A DNA stretch of 64,000 bases, from NCBI GenBank assembly GCA_028386065.3, contig JAKUCV010002005.1, positions 1 to 64,000 of the forward strand, in the 5' to 3' direction. This DNA is from Turnera subulata. Taxonomy: Eukaryota; Streptophyta; Magnoliopsida; Malpighiales; Passifloraceae. The notes under the pieces are model-generated. The model was not told the DNA's origin. It made no database searches and worked only from the letters and a program-made list of their open reading frames with translations. A program made the position numbers and the translations under genes. Shown here in pieces: positions 33,850-47,481 of this stretch (the stretch's first letter is position 1; every line of letters starts with the position of its first letter).

Positions 33850-34544
33850 GGTGTTAAAGGCCAAATTTTGTATTTGATCTCTAAAGACTCTTTGAATTCC
33901 TTGAAGTTGAGAGATGTCCAGGATTATTTTGGTGTATTAAACTTCATATGCTTAATATATTGGAAACATTACTTTAGTTGGAGATGTAGCTTTCCATTTT
34001 CCTCCCTCTAATATATTCACTGCCTGGTTTGGGCTTGAATGGACGTCCGTATGGTGGCTGCTGGCTATTTTTAATGGTGGGTGGGCTTTATAGATGGATC
34101 CATTACCACCTCTTTGGGCCGTGGATCACGCCGTTCTCTACCACGTAGCTCGGGGATCCTCCACACTTGCTCTCACTTCTAATTGTTCAGTATAACGTAA
34201 AAGTTAATTTTAAGATTCTGCTTGTGTTTGATTAACCCTTTTCTGTGTGTTCTTCGTAATTATGGAAGAGGATCTTAAGCAAATATCCTTTTTATTATTC
34301 AAATGAAGCTTGGAACCCAACTCAATCTGATCATTCAAAAGAAAAGAAAAGGAACTGGCCCTTCTTTTTCCCCTATTACCCGGGTGCTCTGTTTTTTCCC
34401 TGAACACAAAACTTTCCATTTCCTTCCCTAATGCCCTATTCTTCTCTTCCGAGGGAAAGAAGAAAAGAAAAGAAGAAAAAGGACCAATAGGATGCGACCG
34501 GGGCTTCTACATATGATGATGGATCATACAAAAAGGCCAACTTC
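33850..34544. other. Intergenic region between convergent RPS26 and GA20ox
   Basis: Holds the RPS26 3' UTR and the 3' side of the dioxygenase gene. I see no other gene. Confidence 0.5.
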
Positions 34545-35960
34545 TTATTGATTCAGCTTAGTGTCTCTGTGTTGCAGCCAATTTGAGAAGACCTCCAGGG
34601 TTTTCATGTCAATCCTGTAATGCTTGTGCGCGAACTCAAGAAGAGTAGGCCATGTGAAATCAGGGTATACTCTTGGGTTACACGCGTCCACCAATTCAGT
34701 TGGGGGAGTAACCAACTTATCATTTCTTGGGCACAAAAAGAAAGCCAGAGATTTGCGTGGGCTCTCGCTGTTCACCACTGCCCTGTGCAAGCAACTCTTG
34801 TATCTCCCATTTGAAAGCGCCTATACAACCCAACAACAACAAGACAATTAAGAACAAATTAACTAACAAAACATACTACCAATTAGCATTACAACTAGCT
34901 AGTAGAGATCGATGTGTAGTAGTACGTAGTAGTAGTAATTTTTAAGTGAAGACCTACCATGAAAGTATCGCCAATGTTAACGACAAATGCATCGAAATTC
35001 GGGCTAATAGAGCGCCATTCGTTGTCAACAAAAACCTGCAAGCCACCCACTTGGTCTTGGTGGAGGATGGTCAAGGATGTTGGATCACAATGAGGCCCCG
35101 TTCCTAAGGTAAGGTCTGGCTTTAGGCATGGAGGGTAGTAGTTTAGCTTCATTATGGAATCGTTCTCTTCGAAGAATTCCCTGAAGTGGCCTCTGCTCAC
35201 CCCTAGGCTCATCCCTAACAGCTCCATGATCCCCAGCGACAGAGTGCTCATGGCCGCGCAATATTCCTGATACACCCTCCTGGTATATATATATACAGAC
35301 AAAATTTTATAATTAGAAACATTAAATATTTAGTATATCTACTAAAATATTCATGATCAAGAATTGGTATGTATGTATATGTGCCTACCCGAATTCTTCA
35401 AAATCTTGGCCCATTGTGTTGAGGAAGTAGTCTTTGATAATAGTTGAAGAGTCCTTCTCTGCAGAGTAGCGAAATGATAGTGCTTCTTTCCAGGGTACTT
35501 TGGAGGAAAACCTTCCGGTGAAGCTACTGGCATAGCCACAAGACTCCCCGACTTTCCTCGCCTTCTGCTTCTCGGAGAGAGGGAGCTCAAAAAAGTTGTC
35601 CATGTATCGGTGGGCGTCGGCGATGAGGGACTTGTCCACCCCGTGATTGACCACGAGGAAGAAGCCGTGCTTTTGGCAAGCCTCCCCCACCAGCCTGGAA
35701 GCTTCACTAGTGGCGACAGGGTCGCCGGAGAGAAAGAAACCTAAGTCAATGAGGGGGACTTGGAGCTCCGGCGCATTCGCGCATGGCTTGTCGTGGTCGG
35801 GCCAGACAAATTGCTGGGGTATGTTGTGTTGGTGCCTTAGGACTTTGGCGTCGAAAACTGGCTGTTGCTGCTGCTGTTTCTTGTTATCACCGTCTTGGAG
35901 TTCATCTTTTTGGTGATGGGTTGCCATTGATGACATGGTTTTCGTGCAGTCTATTGCCAT
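34545..35960 (-). CDS. GA20ox: Gibberellin 20-oxidase, three exons
   Basis: Exons (minus) 35960-35389, 35279-34958 and 34820-34545 give 389 aa. It is a cytosolic 2-oxoglutarate/Fe(II) dioxygenase that oxidises C-20 of GA12/GA53 towards GA9/GA20, a rate-limiting step of gibberellin synthesis. Evidence: the N-terminal DIOX_N region ([13 protein letters not shown]); the family motifs VPWKEALSF and [23 protein letters not shown] with the HxD iron ligands; the distal His in CLHRAVVN; and the 2OG-binding RKS. The two introns are at the usual GA20ox positions. The start at 35960 is chosen because the in-frame sequence before it is not family-like. A poly-Gln stretch near residue 30 varies among homologues. 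The frame is intact. Confidence 0.93.
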
Positions 35961-38900
35961 TACCAAAACAAGTAAAGATGGAAAATTGAATGGAAGGAAG
36001 TTGAAGAAATTAGTTTTATTTTTTGTGAGAAAATTAATTTTATTAGTGTTGATCAATTTTTCTGAACCAAGGGTGTCAGCAAATTTGTTAAAAGTGTTTT
36101 TGAAAGTAACAAGGGATGGAAGATAATATAAGAATTCTTTTGGCAAGCAATATGTAATATGGAATAATCACTCAAACAATGTGAAGCTGAAGGCTTGATT
36201 TGATTCAAGGAAGGCGTTCCTGTTGGAAGCAATATTTGAGACACTCACTGCAACACCAATGGCATTGATATCACTTGTAAAGAACCGATGGTGCGGTTAC
36301 GGTGAAGGGCACCAACGTGTCGCCTAATTTGTTGTGTGAGGTTTCAAAATTAAATTAAAGAATTATTTGTTTGAGTGAATTTCTATATTCTATAAAAATG
36401 AAAACAAGTGTAGCTAGCTAGTTCATATATATATATATATATAGGAAGAGACTGATATGAATATGATGTGGTGATGCAAGCTAACTATGTTTATATGAGG
36501 GGGTGGAAGGGGAGAGAGATGCTAGTGTCACACCTACTCAGTTTTAAACTGTCTTGTATCATCAATGGAGTGCTTGTGTGTGCCTAATATCATCACTTCC
36601 CATAACTTGATGTTTCTGTTCTGTTCCTAAAACGCCAACCCACCTGAAGAGGCACTGGCGATCAGTATGCATGTATGCATTCTTATCTAAAACAACAACA
36701 CTAGCAGAGAGCAGTTGACGAAACAAAATGGAAAAAAATAAAAAATAAAAAAGAGTCTGTAATGGTACCTGTCTTCTTTTCTCTTTGTTGAACTGAACCC
36801 ACACAAGCACTGTTGGCAAGAAAAACTAATGATTTCAGTTTCACCACTAACTAATTAATATCTCTACTCAGCTCCGTGGAAATGTTACTTGTCTATTCAA
36901 TTATTTATACTCCTCCTGCTACTACTACTTCAAAGTTCAAAGTTATCGAACAGTAATTACAGTGCCCATCCCAGATTTTGGGGAGTAATATTCAAAATTC
37001 TGACATCTCATTAGCTTTTTATGGCGACTTCTAATATAAATGGAAACATAATCTATAATACAAGATTATATTATCTGTAAATGGAAACACAATCCTATAT
37101 ATATATTTTTTAATGCTAATATAGGAAACACAAATCCTATATTAATGCTATAGAAAGTATGCAATTTAAAAGGAAGATTTCTGATATGAAATTACTCCAT
37201 TAATTAACTTTACAATCATCATTGGAGATTGTTAAAGATCATGGTACATTGATTTCAGTTTCCGTTACTCATGCCAATAGTACAGTTCATGACTTTTTCG
37301 GGGAAGAAACGCTTGAAAGAAAGTGAAGGTGATTTCGAACGAAGATTTATGTATCATGTACCCAAAAAAAAAACACGAGGATTATGTATATTCACCATTT
37401 ACTAGCTAATTTGTATGCTTACCAAATAGTATATCATAGTTCCTCTATTTTGCTAAGCGGACAAGGAAAAGAATACAATCGGTTAGTTAACCATTTTTTG
37501 CAGCCACCGAAGATGTTGGTCTGTGCATGCGTTTTTATGAAGCTCGAGAATGATAATGACTAAATAATCTCCTTGCAGTGAAGTCCTCAAGTCAAATGTG
37601 ATTTTGCGGTTCTTAATTTTCTGTGAACTTGGTGGGCTAGAGGTGGCAATTAAGGCCAAATTGGTGATATATATAAGCAGTGATTCTGGTGGTAAACTTT
37701 TTAATTTGAGGATCCTGGTGGTGTGGGTTTGACAGGAACGTCACTTGCATAATGTTTTTCCTTTCCTGGGGCGTGCTAACAAAGTGTGCTTCACTTCACA
37801 TTATCCCAAATAGATCAGAATAGGGATCAAATGATTGCTATAACTTTCACTGTATAAACGAAGGCTGAGGCACTAGGTTACGCTGTTTGCAATTACTACA
37901 GAGTACAAACACATGACGGAGTAGTATCAAATATGCTTGATGATTTGTCACATATTCGTCATATATATTCATACACAGTTAATTGGAATTTTTGATTTTG
38001 CCCAATCTGTTACTGGGACCCAACTTTTTTATATGCTTTACAAATGGTCAATTTGCAGCACTCTTTGAAAGACAGGAGCAACTAGTTCATCAGAATTTAG
38101 AAAGTTCAGTAGCTAGTCAGATCAAAGTAACATTACAAAAGTACGTCCTCATACTTCTACAACAATGACTATAAGTCTATAACATATGCTGCTGCCAATG
38201 TCTATTAATAGTTTAATACACGTTGATGTCTTTTTCGGTTTGGCTCACGCGACCAACGATGTCTTAGAATTCGTCTTTTCCATATGACAAACCAATAACC
38301 AGAGCATCTTTGGTCTCACTTTTTGGCCCGTACATCATGAGTTAAATGGCGCTTATTTTCGCCTTGTACTTTGCATTAAAAATTTTTGTTCTACTCTTTA
38401 ACCAGATAACTATCACAAAGCATAACCTTATGTAATTTCAGTGTGAAATTTGTGTGGGAATGAGTTTTAGTTTTAGTAATTCTTGTTTATCAGATGGCGA
38501 TGGCAAAGCTCAGGTTGCCTTATTTCACTGCAGTGCATATCATTTTCTTTTTCTTGATTTGAAAGTAAAATACAAATTCTACCTGCAGTTCATATCATTT
38601 AAATTAAGTGCAAGCAAGAAAAACAAGCACCACAGCAACGCCACTCATCAGACTACTATAAGTCCAGTAAACCAACAACCACCATATTTCTACTAGACAT
38701 CATAAAGCTGAAAACTCTGAATCTGATAAAGTCTTACATCACAGCATTCGCAAAAAATTCAATGGTAAAAATTGTGAACATTTTATGATGTAATAAATTT
38801 CCAAAAATTTTCAAAAACGGGTTCCATCCCTGAATGTGATCGAGGGCCTTTCATGATCAAACTGTTAGATCTTTTAGCTTATCAATATATTTGGGGCGAA

Positions 38901-38980
38901 GTAAAACCCCCTTGGCTTCTGGAAAAAAACTATGACAAATTGCATTTGAATGTTCTGGCACAATAAAATGATTTCTTACA
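35961..38980. other. Intergenic region: GA20ox upstream and VDAC downstream sequence
   Basis: An (AT)n microsatellite is at about 36426-36444. I find no convincing gene, transposon ends or RNA gene in the rest. Confidence 0.5.
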
Positions 38981-41900
38981 TCATGGCTTGAGAGCGAGGG
39001 CAAGACCGAACTTTGGGGCAGCAGCATTCCTGGCTTTCAAGTCATACTCGGTTGAAAAAGTTATCAGTGACTTTGGCCTCCATTCACGCTGGCATAGCAT
39101 TGCTATCCTTCCATTGTCAGAGAACCTTGTTTTTACTGTTGTGATTGGATCAACCAAATGAGAGCTGCCAATGCTGAAACTGTTTTCGTATGTCGAAAAC
39201 CTATGTGTCATTTCTGCAGCGACTGACTTGAAGGGATCAACTGAATGAATATAAGATGCCTTCAAAGTCTTCCCTTTGTCCATCCTACAGAGCAAAGCAT
39301 TTCCAATTTAAGGGCAGGCATAGAAAAACACAACTTCATCAACCCCATTTACTACAAGATACCCTTACAAGAACATGAATGTTGTGGAGAGCAATGAACG
39401 TAAAAAGAACCTAAACAAAGGAAACATGAACAATAATTGACCCGAGAAAGATTCACCATACCACCCGTAATTTATCAACATTTGATAAGTTTTGTATAAC
39501 TAGACTGCCATATTTCATAATCAATGAGATAATAAATCACATGGAAAAATGCCAATAACCGATGCTGCAGAAATCTCATGAGAATGAATTTCCTCATCAT
39601 TAGCACTGGAAGTGCACTGATACTTATTTCCTTGCTGAGCATTTTTTCCAGCTTTTGACAAAAGAGTTAAATGTTCAGAGACCGCCAGCTGCTAAAAATA
39701 AAGAGTTTCTTGATTATAGGACTACTAACAGCCCAAGATTCCACTAAAAGTGAAGATCAATTGGATGCTACACATCTTGCTATATAGGTATTTCTTATTA
39801 TCAAAATTTGATGACTAAAAATTGTAAGAGAATTGTGCCTTTGAAAGACCTAAACCAGGAAGATTTGTCAAGCCAGGTCAGGACATTGAAAGTTCAAAAA
39901 TATTATTTTGCATGTATGGAAACTGCAAAGTATTGTGGTACTACACAAAGATAACAAAGGAGAGTAAGTTGAAATCAAAATGGAAAATAAAACGACCAAC
40001 AGGACAATTAATTCATAGATTTGTTGCACGTGATACATGAACCTAGATCATGTGACTTTTCCAATATGAACCGCAAGTAGAAGTCCCACCCTGTGCAACA
40101 AAGACGGTACCTATTGTGTTAAGTCTACCATGATAACATATTCACCAGTTCTTTTAAATACTATCCACTTCAATATCTGCAGGCCATATTACTTGTGCTC
40201 AACATTTTCCTCTGAAAACTCATTTCACACTAACAAAAACTGATGGGAAAAAAGCTTCTTATCCAATACAACATGGAAACAGCAGACAAGAAACTATGGA
40301 GCACAGTCGTATTTTGGATAGGAGAGGCTGCATATCTGAATCCAATCATCCCAGTTACCAGTCTACACAATTGGAGTCACCAAATAATGAGAGCCAGTGA
40401 GGACATGCCACATCCAGCAAATGATTTTTCAAATTAGGGATCAAGATTCCATGGTGGACGAAAAATGCCATAAATCCATTACACTTGGCTAAAATATTGT
40501 GCAGGAGTAAGAAAGAAATACTATTGTAAGTAGCAATAGGTTTAATCTGCACTTACAGAATAAGTGCAGCAGAGAAATCTGGTGTGTTTAAGCCAATCCC
40601 AGCGTTGTATTTGGTGAAGGAAGCAGAAGCTGTATCAAATCCAATTTCACCGCCCAAACTCAGATCTTTGCTTCCCACTGCAGCTGCGAGCTCCAAAACT
40701 GGGGTTGGATTCAGGCCAATGCTTGAATTAAAGGCTGCATGATGATGAAGGTATTGTACATCCATCTGGGACACATAACACACAGGTCAGATTTCTTGAG
40801 CTAGGGGCAGACGGTTCCAATAAATAATCACAAAATGTAAAATGTAAATGCACATTGTAAAAGCTAACACCAAAATATGAAGACTAAATGACGACCTAAA
40901 TCATTATTTGAGAGCCTTTTCTAAAATTGACTTTTTCCTTCTATATGCAATGAAATACTACAATGTTCTGGCATAGAAAAGGCCCAATGCCTTCCAGCCA
41001 ATATTATGGTCCTATGGTGTACCAACTTCCAAGAAGGTAATCATTTCCAAGTGCAATATACTGGTGAATGGTGATGGAAACCCAGGGTCCTGATTGAACA
41101 TGCTTTAATTGCAGTCATTATGCATTTTGATCTTTGACAAAGTTTAAGCAGAAAAATTCCAACATTAGCCAATAATTGCATGGGAAATGTTCCTAATCCA
41201 CAATCACATATTGCTGATCTTGAGAGAGGTTAAACCATCATAACTCATGCATTAAAATTTTTGTGTCCCAATTACATCCTACATAGAATCACTATGCACA
41301 ACTAATCAGCCGACATAATCTAGAAAACTGATTGTCTTAATAGCAAATCAATCCAGTTTATGAGCCTTGCTAAGTATATCAACTGCCACAACAACATATA
41401 TGAAACTAGAAAAGTATGTGGAAATGTTCAGTCCCAATATATGTTTTTGCTACAGCTAGAAAAGTACTGACCTTGCCAGATTTGTGATCTGGTATATTGA
41501 AGCTGAATGTTGTCTTTGTGCTGGAAATAATGTCATTAATAGTCACTTTGGTGGACACCTAAGATACATGATTATAAAAACAAGTTAGCATAAGAGATAT
41601 TGTAAGTATGTGCCAATGAAAATGATGAAACATGTAGTGCTCGTCCAACAAATAAAAGCAGAACCATTAGTTTGGTTGCAAGCAAGATTTTTTTTTTTTT
41701 CCTTACGTTGGAATAGGTGTCAACTTTTACATCCACTGTAGTCCTTCCACTCTTGTACACAGTATTTATATCGCCAACAAAAACTTGGTCCTTATTCACA
41801 CCTGTGGCTGTAAGTGCCTGCAAGACAAGAAACCGTGTAATTAGATAGTCGCAAAAACTGGTTCCCCAGATGAAAGTTAATTTTAGGAAAGGAGGATGTA

Positions 41901-42964
41901 GTTAAGGCTATAAGTGAATTTCCAATCCATACGTGGGAGTTTTTTTTCTAGGGACTCAAAAGTTACAAGAATATTATTCCATGAATCTGAATGCAAATGT
42001 CCTGACACTGAAGGCGATCTTCGCATAATATGCATGCAAACCTCCTATATGTCACTAGAATTGAAGATTAAAATTACTTTCTCTCATTTCAATAATAATA
42101 ATAAAATGAATCGATTTCAGTCAACCTGCATCCTTATTATTTAAGCAAAGGAAGCAAAACATTTCTTTCTCCCCTCCACACTCCTTTCCTAGTTTCACTC
42201 CCCTCCCTTCCCTATACTAATCAAACAACTTATCATGCCTTTCAGCACCTACACCACCATGTTGCTAAATCCGTTAATATATGCAAATCTTAAGTGACCA
42301 TAACAACTAATATGTCGTCCTGGACAAGATACAAAGCTCGAGTGACCACATCGATTGATTGAACGAATCATGACGCACCACCATAACCATACCATAATTT
42401 TTCCAAAATCATTTGTTCCGTCCGATAAAATAGTACTGAACAACCAATTATCACTACGTAAAAGCTAAATCAGAAATTACCATTCCCGTTGGGCTCAGCA
42501 CGGACAGTGTATACTTATGATCAAAGTTATAGTCTTTGAACAAGAGGTCTGCATAAGATTGTGACAAACAACACTTGTAAGTTAAACTGGAACATAGAAG
42601 AACTCGGAAAAATAAAACCACTCATAGCTGCAGCATCAAACAAGCAACCCAGAAACGATGAAAATCTCACAAAACCGAAATGCCAGCTCCCAATCATATT
42701 ACATATGCACACGAGACTAGACTATGCCCCAGAAAAATAGACCAAAAAGAAAAAAAAAAACACCAAGTCCTACAAATTCCAGCCATAAAGAAAAGAAAGT
42801 CACAGTCTCCCGACTCTATCAACCAATAAAACAATTACAAACCTAAATCTAGAATCCACACACAAATCAAACAGTAAATCTCACAGAAAGAGAAAACGAA
42901 AAAAAAAAAAACCTTTAGCTCGCTTTCCGATATCGGAAAACGGTGCCGGGCTGCTGCTGGCCAT
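38981..42964 (-). CDS. VDAC: Mitochondrial outer-membrane porin (VDAC), six exons
   Basis: Exons (minus) 42964-42913, 42548-42481, 41817-41707, 41558-41472, 40765-40557 and 39284-38981 join in frame to 276 aa, the normal VDAC length, with GT-AG junctions. VDAC is the voltage-gated beta-barrel that passes ATP, ADP and metabolites across the outer mitochondrial membrane. Seen: the N-terminal plant porin start (PAPFSDIGKRAKDLL), the YNFDHKYTL strand, the GLN-type motif in KYNAGIGLN, and the C-terminal strand of the eukaryotic porin signature (KFGLALALKP). The six-exon structure is that of plant VDAC genes. The frame is intact. Confidence 0.94.
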
Positions 42965-44005
42965 AGCTCCAAACACGACCTGGCAACACTCTGGGGACGA
43001 TACAGGAGAAAGTTAGGGGCTCTTATTGAAACGAAATGCAGGAAACTAATAAAATTCGAAATTTAAAAAAAAAAAAAGTTAAAAGGGAGAGGAGAAAAGT
43101 ACTTACAAGGAGGGGGGAGGAAAGACGAGCGAAGTGAGGGAGGAGGAGGAGGAACGCCAAAGATCGCCGACGAGCTCGGGTGGCGGCGGCCCCGGCGGAT
43201 ACAGGCGAGGGTGAGTGTGTGTGTGTGATATTTTGTGGCTTTTTTGGACGGGGAAGAGTAGTAGTGTGGTTGTGAAATGGAAAAGAGAGGGGAAGCGCGA
43301 GGTAGGATGGAATTAGGGTTACGAATTGATGAGGGGTGTCGTGGATCACGATTGGTGGAACTGTTTTCAGTGGAGGGCTTTGATTTGACTGTGAGAGGAG
43401 GTTTGGTGACAGCCAGGTAAGGATGTGGCCTGTGTTTAAAGGAGGCTTTGTTTGCAAAAATGGTTTCCTTTTTTTTTCCTTTTTTTTCTTTTTTTTCTTC
43501 TTTTTTTCTTTTTTTTTTTTGTCTTGCTTTCAAAGAAATGCCCGTTGCAGAAAATGATTTCTTGACTTTTGGCAGTAAAAATATCTAGAATCGGCTACCT
43601 TTTTGTACTACACGATAAATTAGTTGATTATGTAGCTAATAATGTGCATGTTATTTTCAATTACTATCCTTTTTCTTCAATGGTAAAAGCATCCAGGTGC
43701 AATCCTAAAATTTTAAATTATAGTACAGCAAATATCTCGTCGAACTACAAAATATCTTGAATTCTTCAAATAAAATTAATTATTAATCGAGGGATTGTGA
43801 TCTAACCAAACCTAAATTCTAGGCCTGTGTATTTCAGGTGATGTCCTAGGCTACTAGAAGATAAATGATAAAGGGAACCAAAAAAATTGCTAGAGCTCTA
43901 TACTATTTTTTATAAAATTGGAAACTTTGAATGAATATAAGAATAACTGGACAGAGGATCAAAAAAGAATAACTGGACAAAATCATGCCCTGGTATTATT
44001 ATTAC
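42965..44005. other. VDAC upstream region and intergenic sequence
   Basis: A pyrimidine-rich 5' leader and T-runs lie at 43450-43530. The open frames on the minus strand here are low-complexity. Nothing else is recognised. Confidence 0.5.
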
Positions 44006-45088
44006 CTAAGGTATGTGATACAACTTGGATGGCTTGAGATTACGGGTAACATTAAAGTAGTTCAATGTCTGAATCCACTTCTCTTGATTCTTCAGCAAAT
44101 GAACTGCAGTTGTGTTGGGCCAAAGCTCATGCGTACATGTCGTGGGTGGCTCAGGATGATTGTACATAGACCACTTAGCATTGAACCTATTCCTGGCACG
44201 GTGTCCTTCTCGCATCCATTCACCAAAAATCTTGTCCTCTGGGCCTTCCATATGGTTCTTTGGAATCTCTGAATCTCTAATCCACTCCACTATATCCCAT
44301 GAAATCATGTAACCCATACCAGACATGTAATGCACAAAAGGGTCCATACTACGACATGGAATCACATAACCATAGTACAAATCTTCCCTAGGCAACGGCC
44401 TTAATGACTCCACTAGATTATCTAGCCGGAAATAAGTATCGTCATCAGCTTTAAAGACGTAGTGGTATGGAGGGTAAGGCCTATCTGTGTCGTTGAACAT
44501 TTCTGGTAAGCTTGAGAAGTAAGTGTAGGTCTTACCCTTGTTCATGTTCTCCTTGCAATTCATGATAATAATGTCATCGTACCGCATTATCTCAAGTGCC
44601 ACTAGTACCTTTTGGTCTTCCTTTGTTAGGTTGCAGAACACAAACTTGACATCTATTTGTGCCCCGAGGGGGGATTGTGTGCCGTATATCATGCGCAAGA
44701 AGTGGCGGCGGTGGTATTGGTCCGGCAAGGTGAGGATGCCGATGAGGATCCGGATATCGTCTTCATTGGAGGAAGAATTTGTGGGGAGAAGATTGGTGGT
44801 GGTGGAAGATGAGTTAGAAGAAGATTCATGAAATGGGATGTTGGCAATAGCACATTTGCCAAATTTCAAGAAACTATCAAATCGGATTTCATTTATTGAA
44901 GCCAAGGCACAGAGGAACAAGATGAAGAATATTGAAGTGAGTATGAATCTGTGCCTATGGATATCTGCTCTCTTGCTCTTCATTGCTGTTGGAGAGGTTT
45001 GGTATTGGTTTATCATGTTTACTTTGAAGAGATACCGAAGGTGAAGCCATTTTAATAAAATTCTCAAACTTTCTTTGGTACAAAGCAT
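44006..45088 (-). CDS. Glycosyltransferase family 31 (beta-1,3-galactosyltransferase-like), single exon
   Basis: Up to 360 aa from the outermost ATG. Starts at 45016 or 44983 would leave a shorter cytosolic tail and may be the real ones. A single hydrophobic anchor (residues about 48-65, FILTSIFFILFLCALASI) makes it a type II Golgi-type protein, followed by a Ser/Asn-rich stem. The catalytic region shows ILIGILTLPDQYHRRHFLR, the metal-binding DDD of FKADDDTYF (215-217), GYMISWDIVEWI and EGPEDKIFGEW, all GT31 landmarks. It would transfer a hexose from a UDP-sugar to a glycoprotein or proteoglycan in the Golgi; the exact acceptor cannot be told. No introns or breaks. Confidence 0.85.
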   Translation of the reverse strand: MLCTKESLRILLKWLHLRYLFKVNMINQYQTSPTAMKSKRADIHRHRFILTSIFFILFLCALASINEIRFDSFLKFGKCAIANIPFHESSSNSSSTTTNLLPTNSSSNEDDIRILIGILTLPDQYHRRHFLRMIYGTQSPLGAQIDVKFVFCNLTKEDQKVLVALEIMRYDDIIIMNCKENMNKGKTYTYFSSLPEMFNDTDRPYPPYHYVFKADDDTYFRLDNLVESLRPLPREDLYYGYVIPCRSMDPFVHYMSGMGYMISWDIVEWIRDSEIPKNHMEGPEDKIFGEWMREGHRARNRFNAKWSMYNHPEPPTTCTHELWPNTTAVHLLKNQEKWIQTLNYFNVTRNLKPSKLYHIP

Positions 45089-46387
45089 GAGCTACCAATT
45101 TCTTGTCACTTAGATCACCATTTTGACTTTCCTTCCTCTACGGAAGGTGTGCATCTTTCATACATAGACAATATTAATTAATTCGTATGCAGGGAGGTTT
45201 TAGTCCTTGTAGCACACTTACTTCACCTTTTCCGTGGATCAGGGCTTCAATTTCACGTCACAAAAGTTCAAAGAAAGCAAAACCAAAATGTGAAATTGAA
45301 GGGTACTAGGGGGATAGTGGAATGGTGCCTACACAAGGTTTGGTTTGACTGACTTAATTCGTTTATCCCTCTTGCATGTTCTTAAAAGTGATTTGGTCAA
45401 CTTTTCGTTATTAGGTACTTTTGCATGAATGAACAAGGTCGGCTTGAAAGACCTCTCCGCCTTGCGTATCGCTCACCACACTTGAATACAAAGCAATTTT
45501 TCATTGACCCAGAAAGAAAAAAAAAAGAAACAGTGATCCCAAATTAATTACTTGCAATTAGTTTATATTTCTGAATATTCGATGGTCAGTAGCATTGCAA
45601 CGGCGGCGTTCATCAAGAGAGATGACATTAATTTTTCAAAGAATGTAAGGATGGTAATTACAAGTTATTATCGTTCAAAAAAGAATTACAAGTTATTCTC
45701 ATTGGAAAAAGAAGATATAAAAAGGTGAAGTTAAAATACCAGAGTTCTTCTCCTCAAATACATGATGAGAAGATTCACAAATAAAAAGGTACTCGTTCAT
45801 GGTGAAGTGGATCACACAACTAGGCAGGCTTGTGCCAAAAAAGTATCTTGTTATATTTTCTGCGTGAATATGTGTTGAATCTAATGTTTCTCACATTGTT
45901 ATCGCAAAGTAGTTTTCTTTTTTTCTTGAACTTGATCACAGAGTAGTTTTCCAATGAAAATTAGTGCAAATAAAGCATCATCGAATACTCCCGAATTTGG
46001 AAAATTACATAAGATTTCTTACCCCACTTCTTGAGCAACAGGTGGATCTTGGCCCATTGAAACTCATTAGTCGAAACCATATTCTTGCGGGGCCTTGTTT
46101 TAAATGTAATAATGACCAACATTGTAAGTATGTGACGGCCCATTCAGACCAATGACAGGTACGTTGGCCCATCCAGTACTATCCTCGGTGGAATTGTGGG
46201 AATCACAGTGCCTGGGCCCATGATTCCACTTTAACACTATAAAATTAATGGTACCACCATTCTCAAAAACAAAATGGTGGCCCAACCTCAAACAGGCAAT
46301 TACTTTGGGACAGTTGCTTGGATTGTGGAACTCCTTCCAAGTCTACCACGAAATCGAACTAATTGAAAAAAGTCGATTAGGATAAAA
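45089..46387. other. Intergenic region between the GT31 gene and the copia insertion
   Basis: No recognisable gene or repeat ends. It is continuous with 52512 onward before the element inserted. Confidence 0.5.
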
Positions 46388-46392
46388 AAGCA

Positions 46393-46593
46393 TGTTATAA
46401 ATATTAAAGTGAATGTCATTTAGCATACCTAACGTGGCTTTGTCACCTTCCCCCGCTTATGTGTATAAATACACCAAAATAATGAAACTTATGATGGATG
46501 AAAAACACCGTTCTGCCTCTTCCTATTTCCATCTCTTGCTCCTCCTTATCCTTCATTTTCAATCATCATCATTAACACACAAAATTTACAACA
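46393..46593 (+). repeat. 5' LTR of copia family II, 201 bp
   Basis: Has a TATA box (TGTATAAATACACC near 46461-46474) that would start the genomic RNA. Confidence 0.9.
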
Positions 46594-46606
46594 CGTTATC
46601 AGCACG
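46594..46606 (+). other. Primer binding site of copia family II
   Basis: CGTTATCAGCACG immediately after the LTR is the common copia primer site complementary to an internal part of tRNA-Met. Confidence 0.7.
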
Positions 46607-46628
46607 ATAACGCCTCTACCCGAGCATC

Positions 46629-47275
46629 ATGAAGACTGAGGAAGAAGAAAAATAGCAGAAAAAAAAACGCAGAAAAACGGAAAAACGAAGGAGATGAACA
46701 GTAAGCCACCATGCCGTCACTGTTCATCGTTTAGAGCTCCGGGCCGCTTCTTCAAACACCACCACCACCGTCAGGTCGCCCATACCGTCGCGACCTCGAT
46801 GCCGTCTTCTCCGGTTGTTTTCTGTCGCCGACGCGCCGTGAGGAGGAGAAGTCCGACAGCCAGCACGTCGGATCCACCTTGCCCGAGTCAACTTCCGCCC
46901 CCTGCCGGCGGCGCTGCAGCCATCTGTGAGCCTCCACCGCGGCGCCGCATCATCACTCGTAGCTCTTGCTCGTCGCCGCCCCGCCCTGTCGTCCTCCTTG
47001 CCGCGCCGCCACCTGCACGCCCGAAGTGGACTCGGGAGGATGACGACCCGGATATACCGGGTTAACCCGTTCCTTGGACGGGTGGTGTTGGTCTTTGGGC
47101 TTCAAAATTTTGGGCCTAGGCCTGGAATAGTGCAAAGGCCTGGGCTGCCATATTCAAAATTTTGGGCCTGGGCCTGGAATAGTGCAAAGGCCTGGGCTGC
47201 CATATTCAAAGTATTGGGCTGATTAATACTACGGGCCTGGGCTATTTTATTCAAGGCCCAGCCCGAAATTTGAAA
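46629..47275 (+). other. GC-rich leader of copia family II with a ~55-bp direct repeat
   Basis: Open but low-complexity frames rich in Pro, Arg and Ser at 46690-47065 resemble the GC-rich exon-like blocks in the gypsy LTRs, and I do not call a gene. At about 47100-47215 the segment GGGCCTGGGCTGCCATATTC, with its surroundings, is repeated in tandem. Confidence 0.4.
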
Positions 47276-47481
47276 AAAAAATAATTCCAAAAAAAAAAAG
47301 GAGAGGAAAAGAGAGGAAAAAATCTGAAAAAATATATATTGAAAAAAAATTTTTGGGAAAATGAAATTAAAAGGATATACATACCGGAATAGTAACCGGG
47401 TATTAGTATGCTATATTACATATATTATTGCTGAAAGATTTATCGAGTAAGCATATTTTATGTTTTTATTTAATTTCCGAT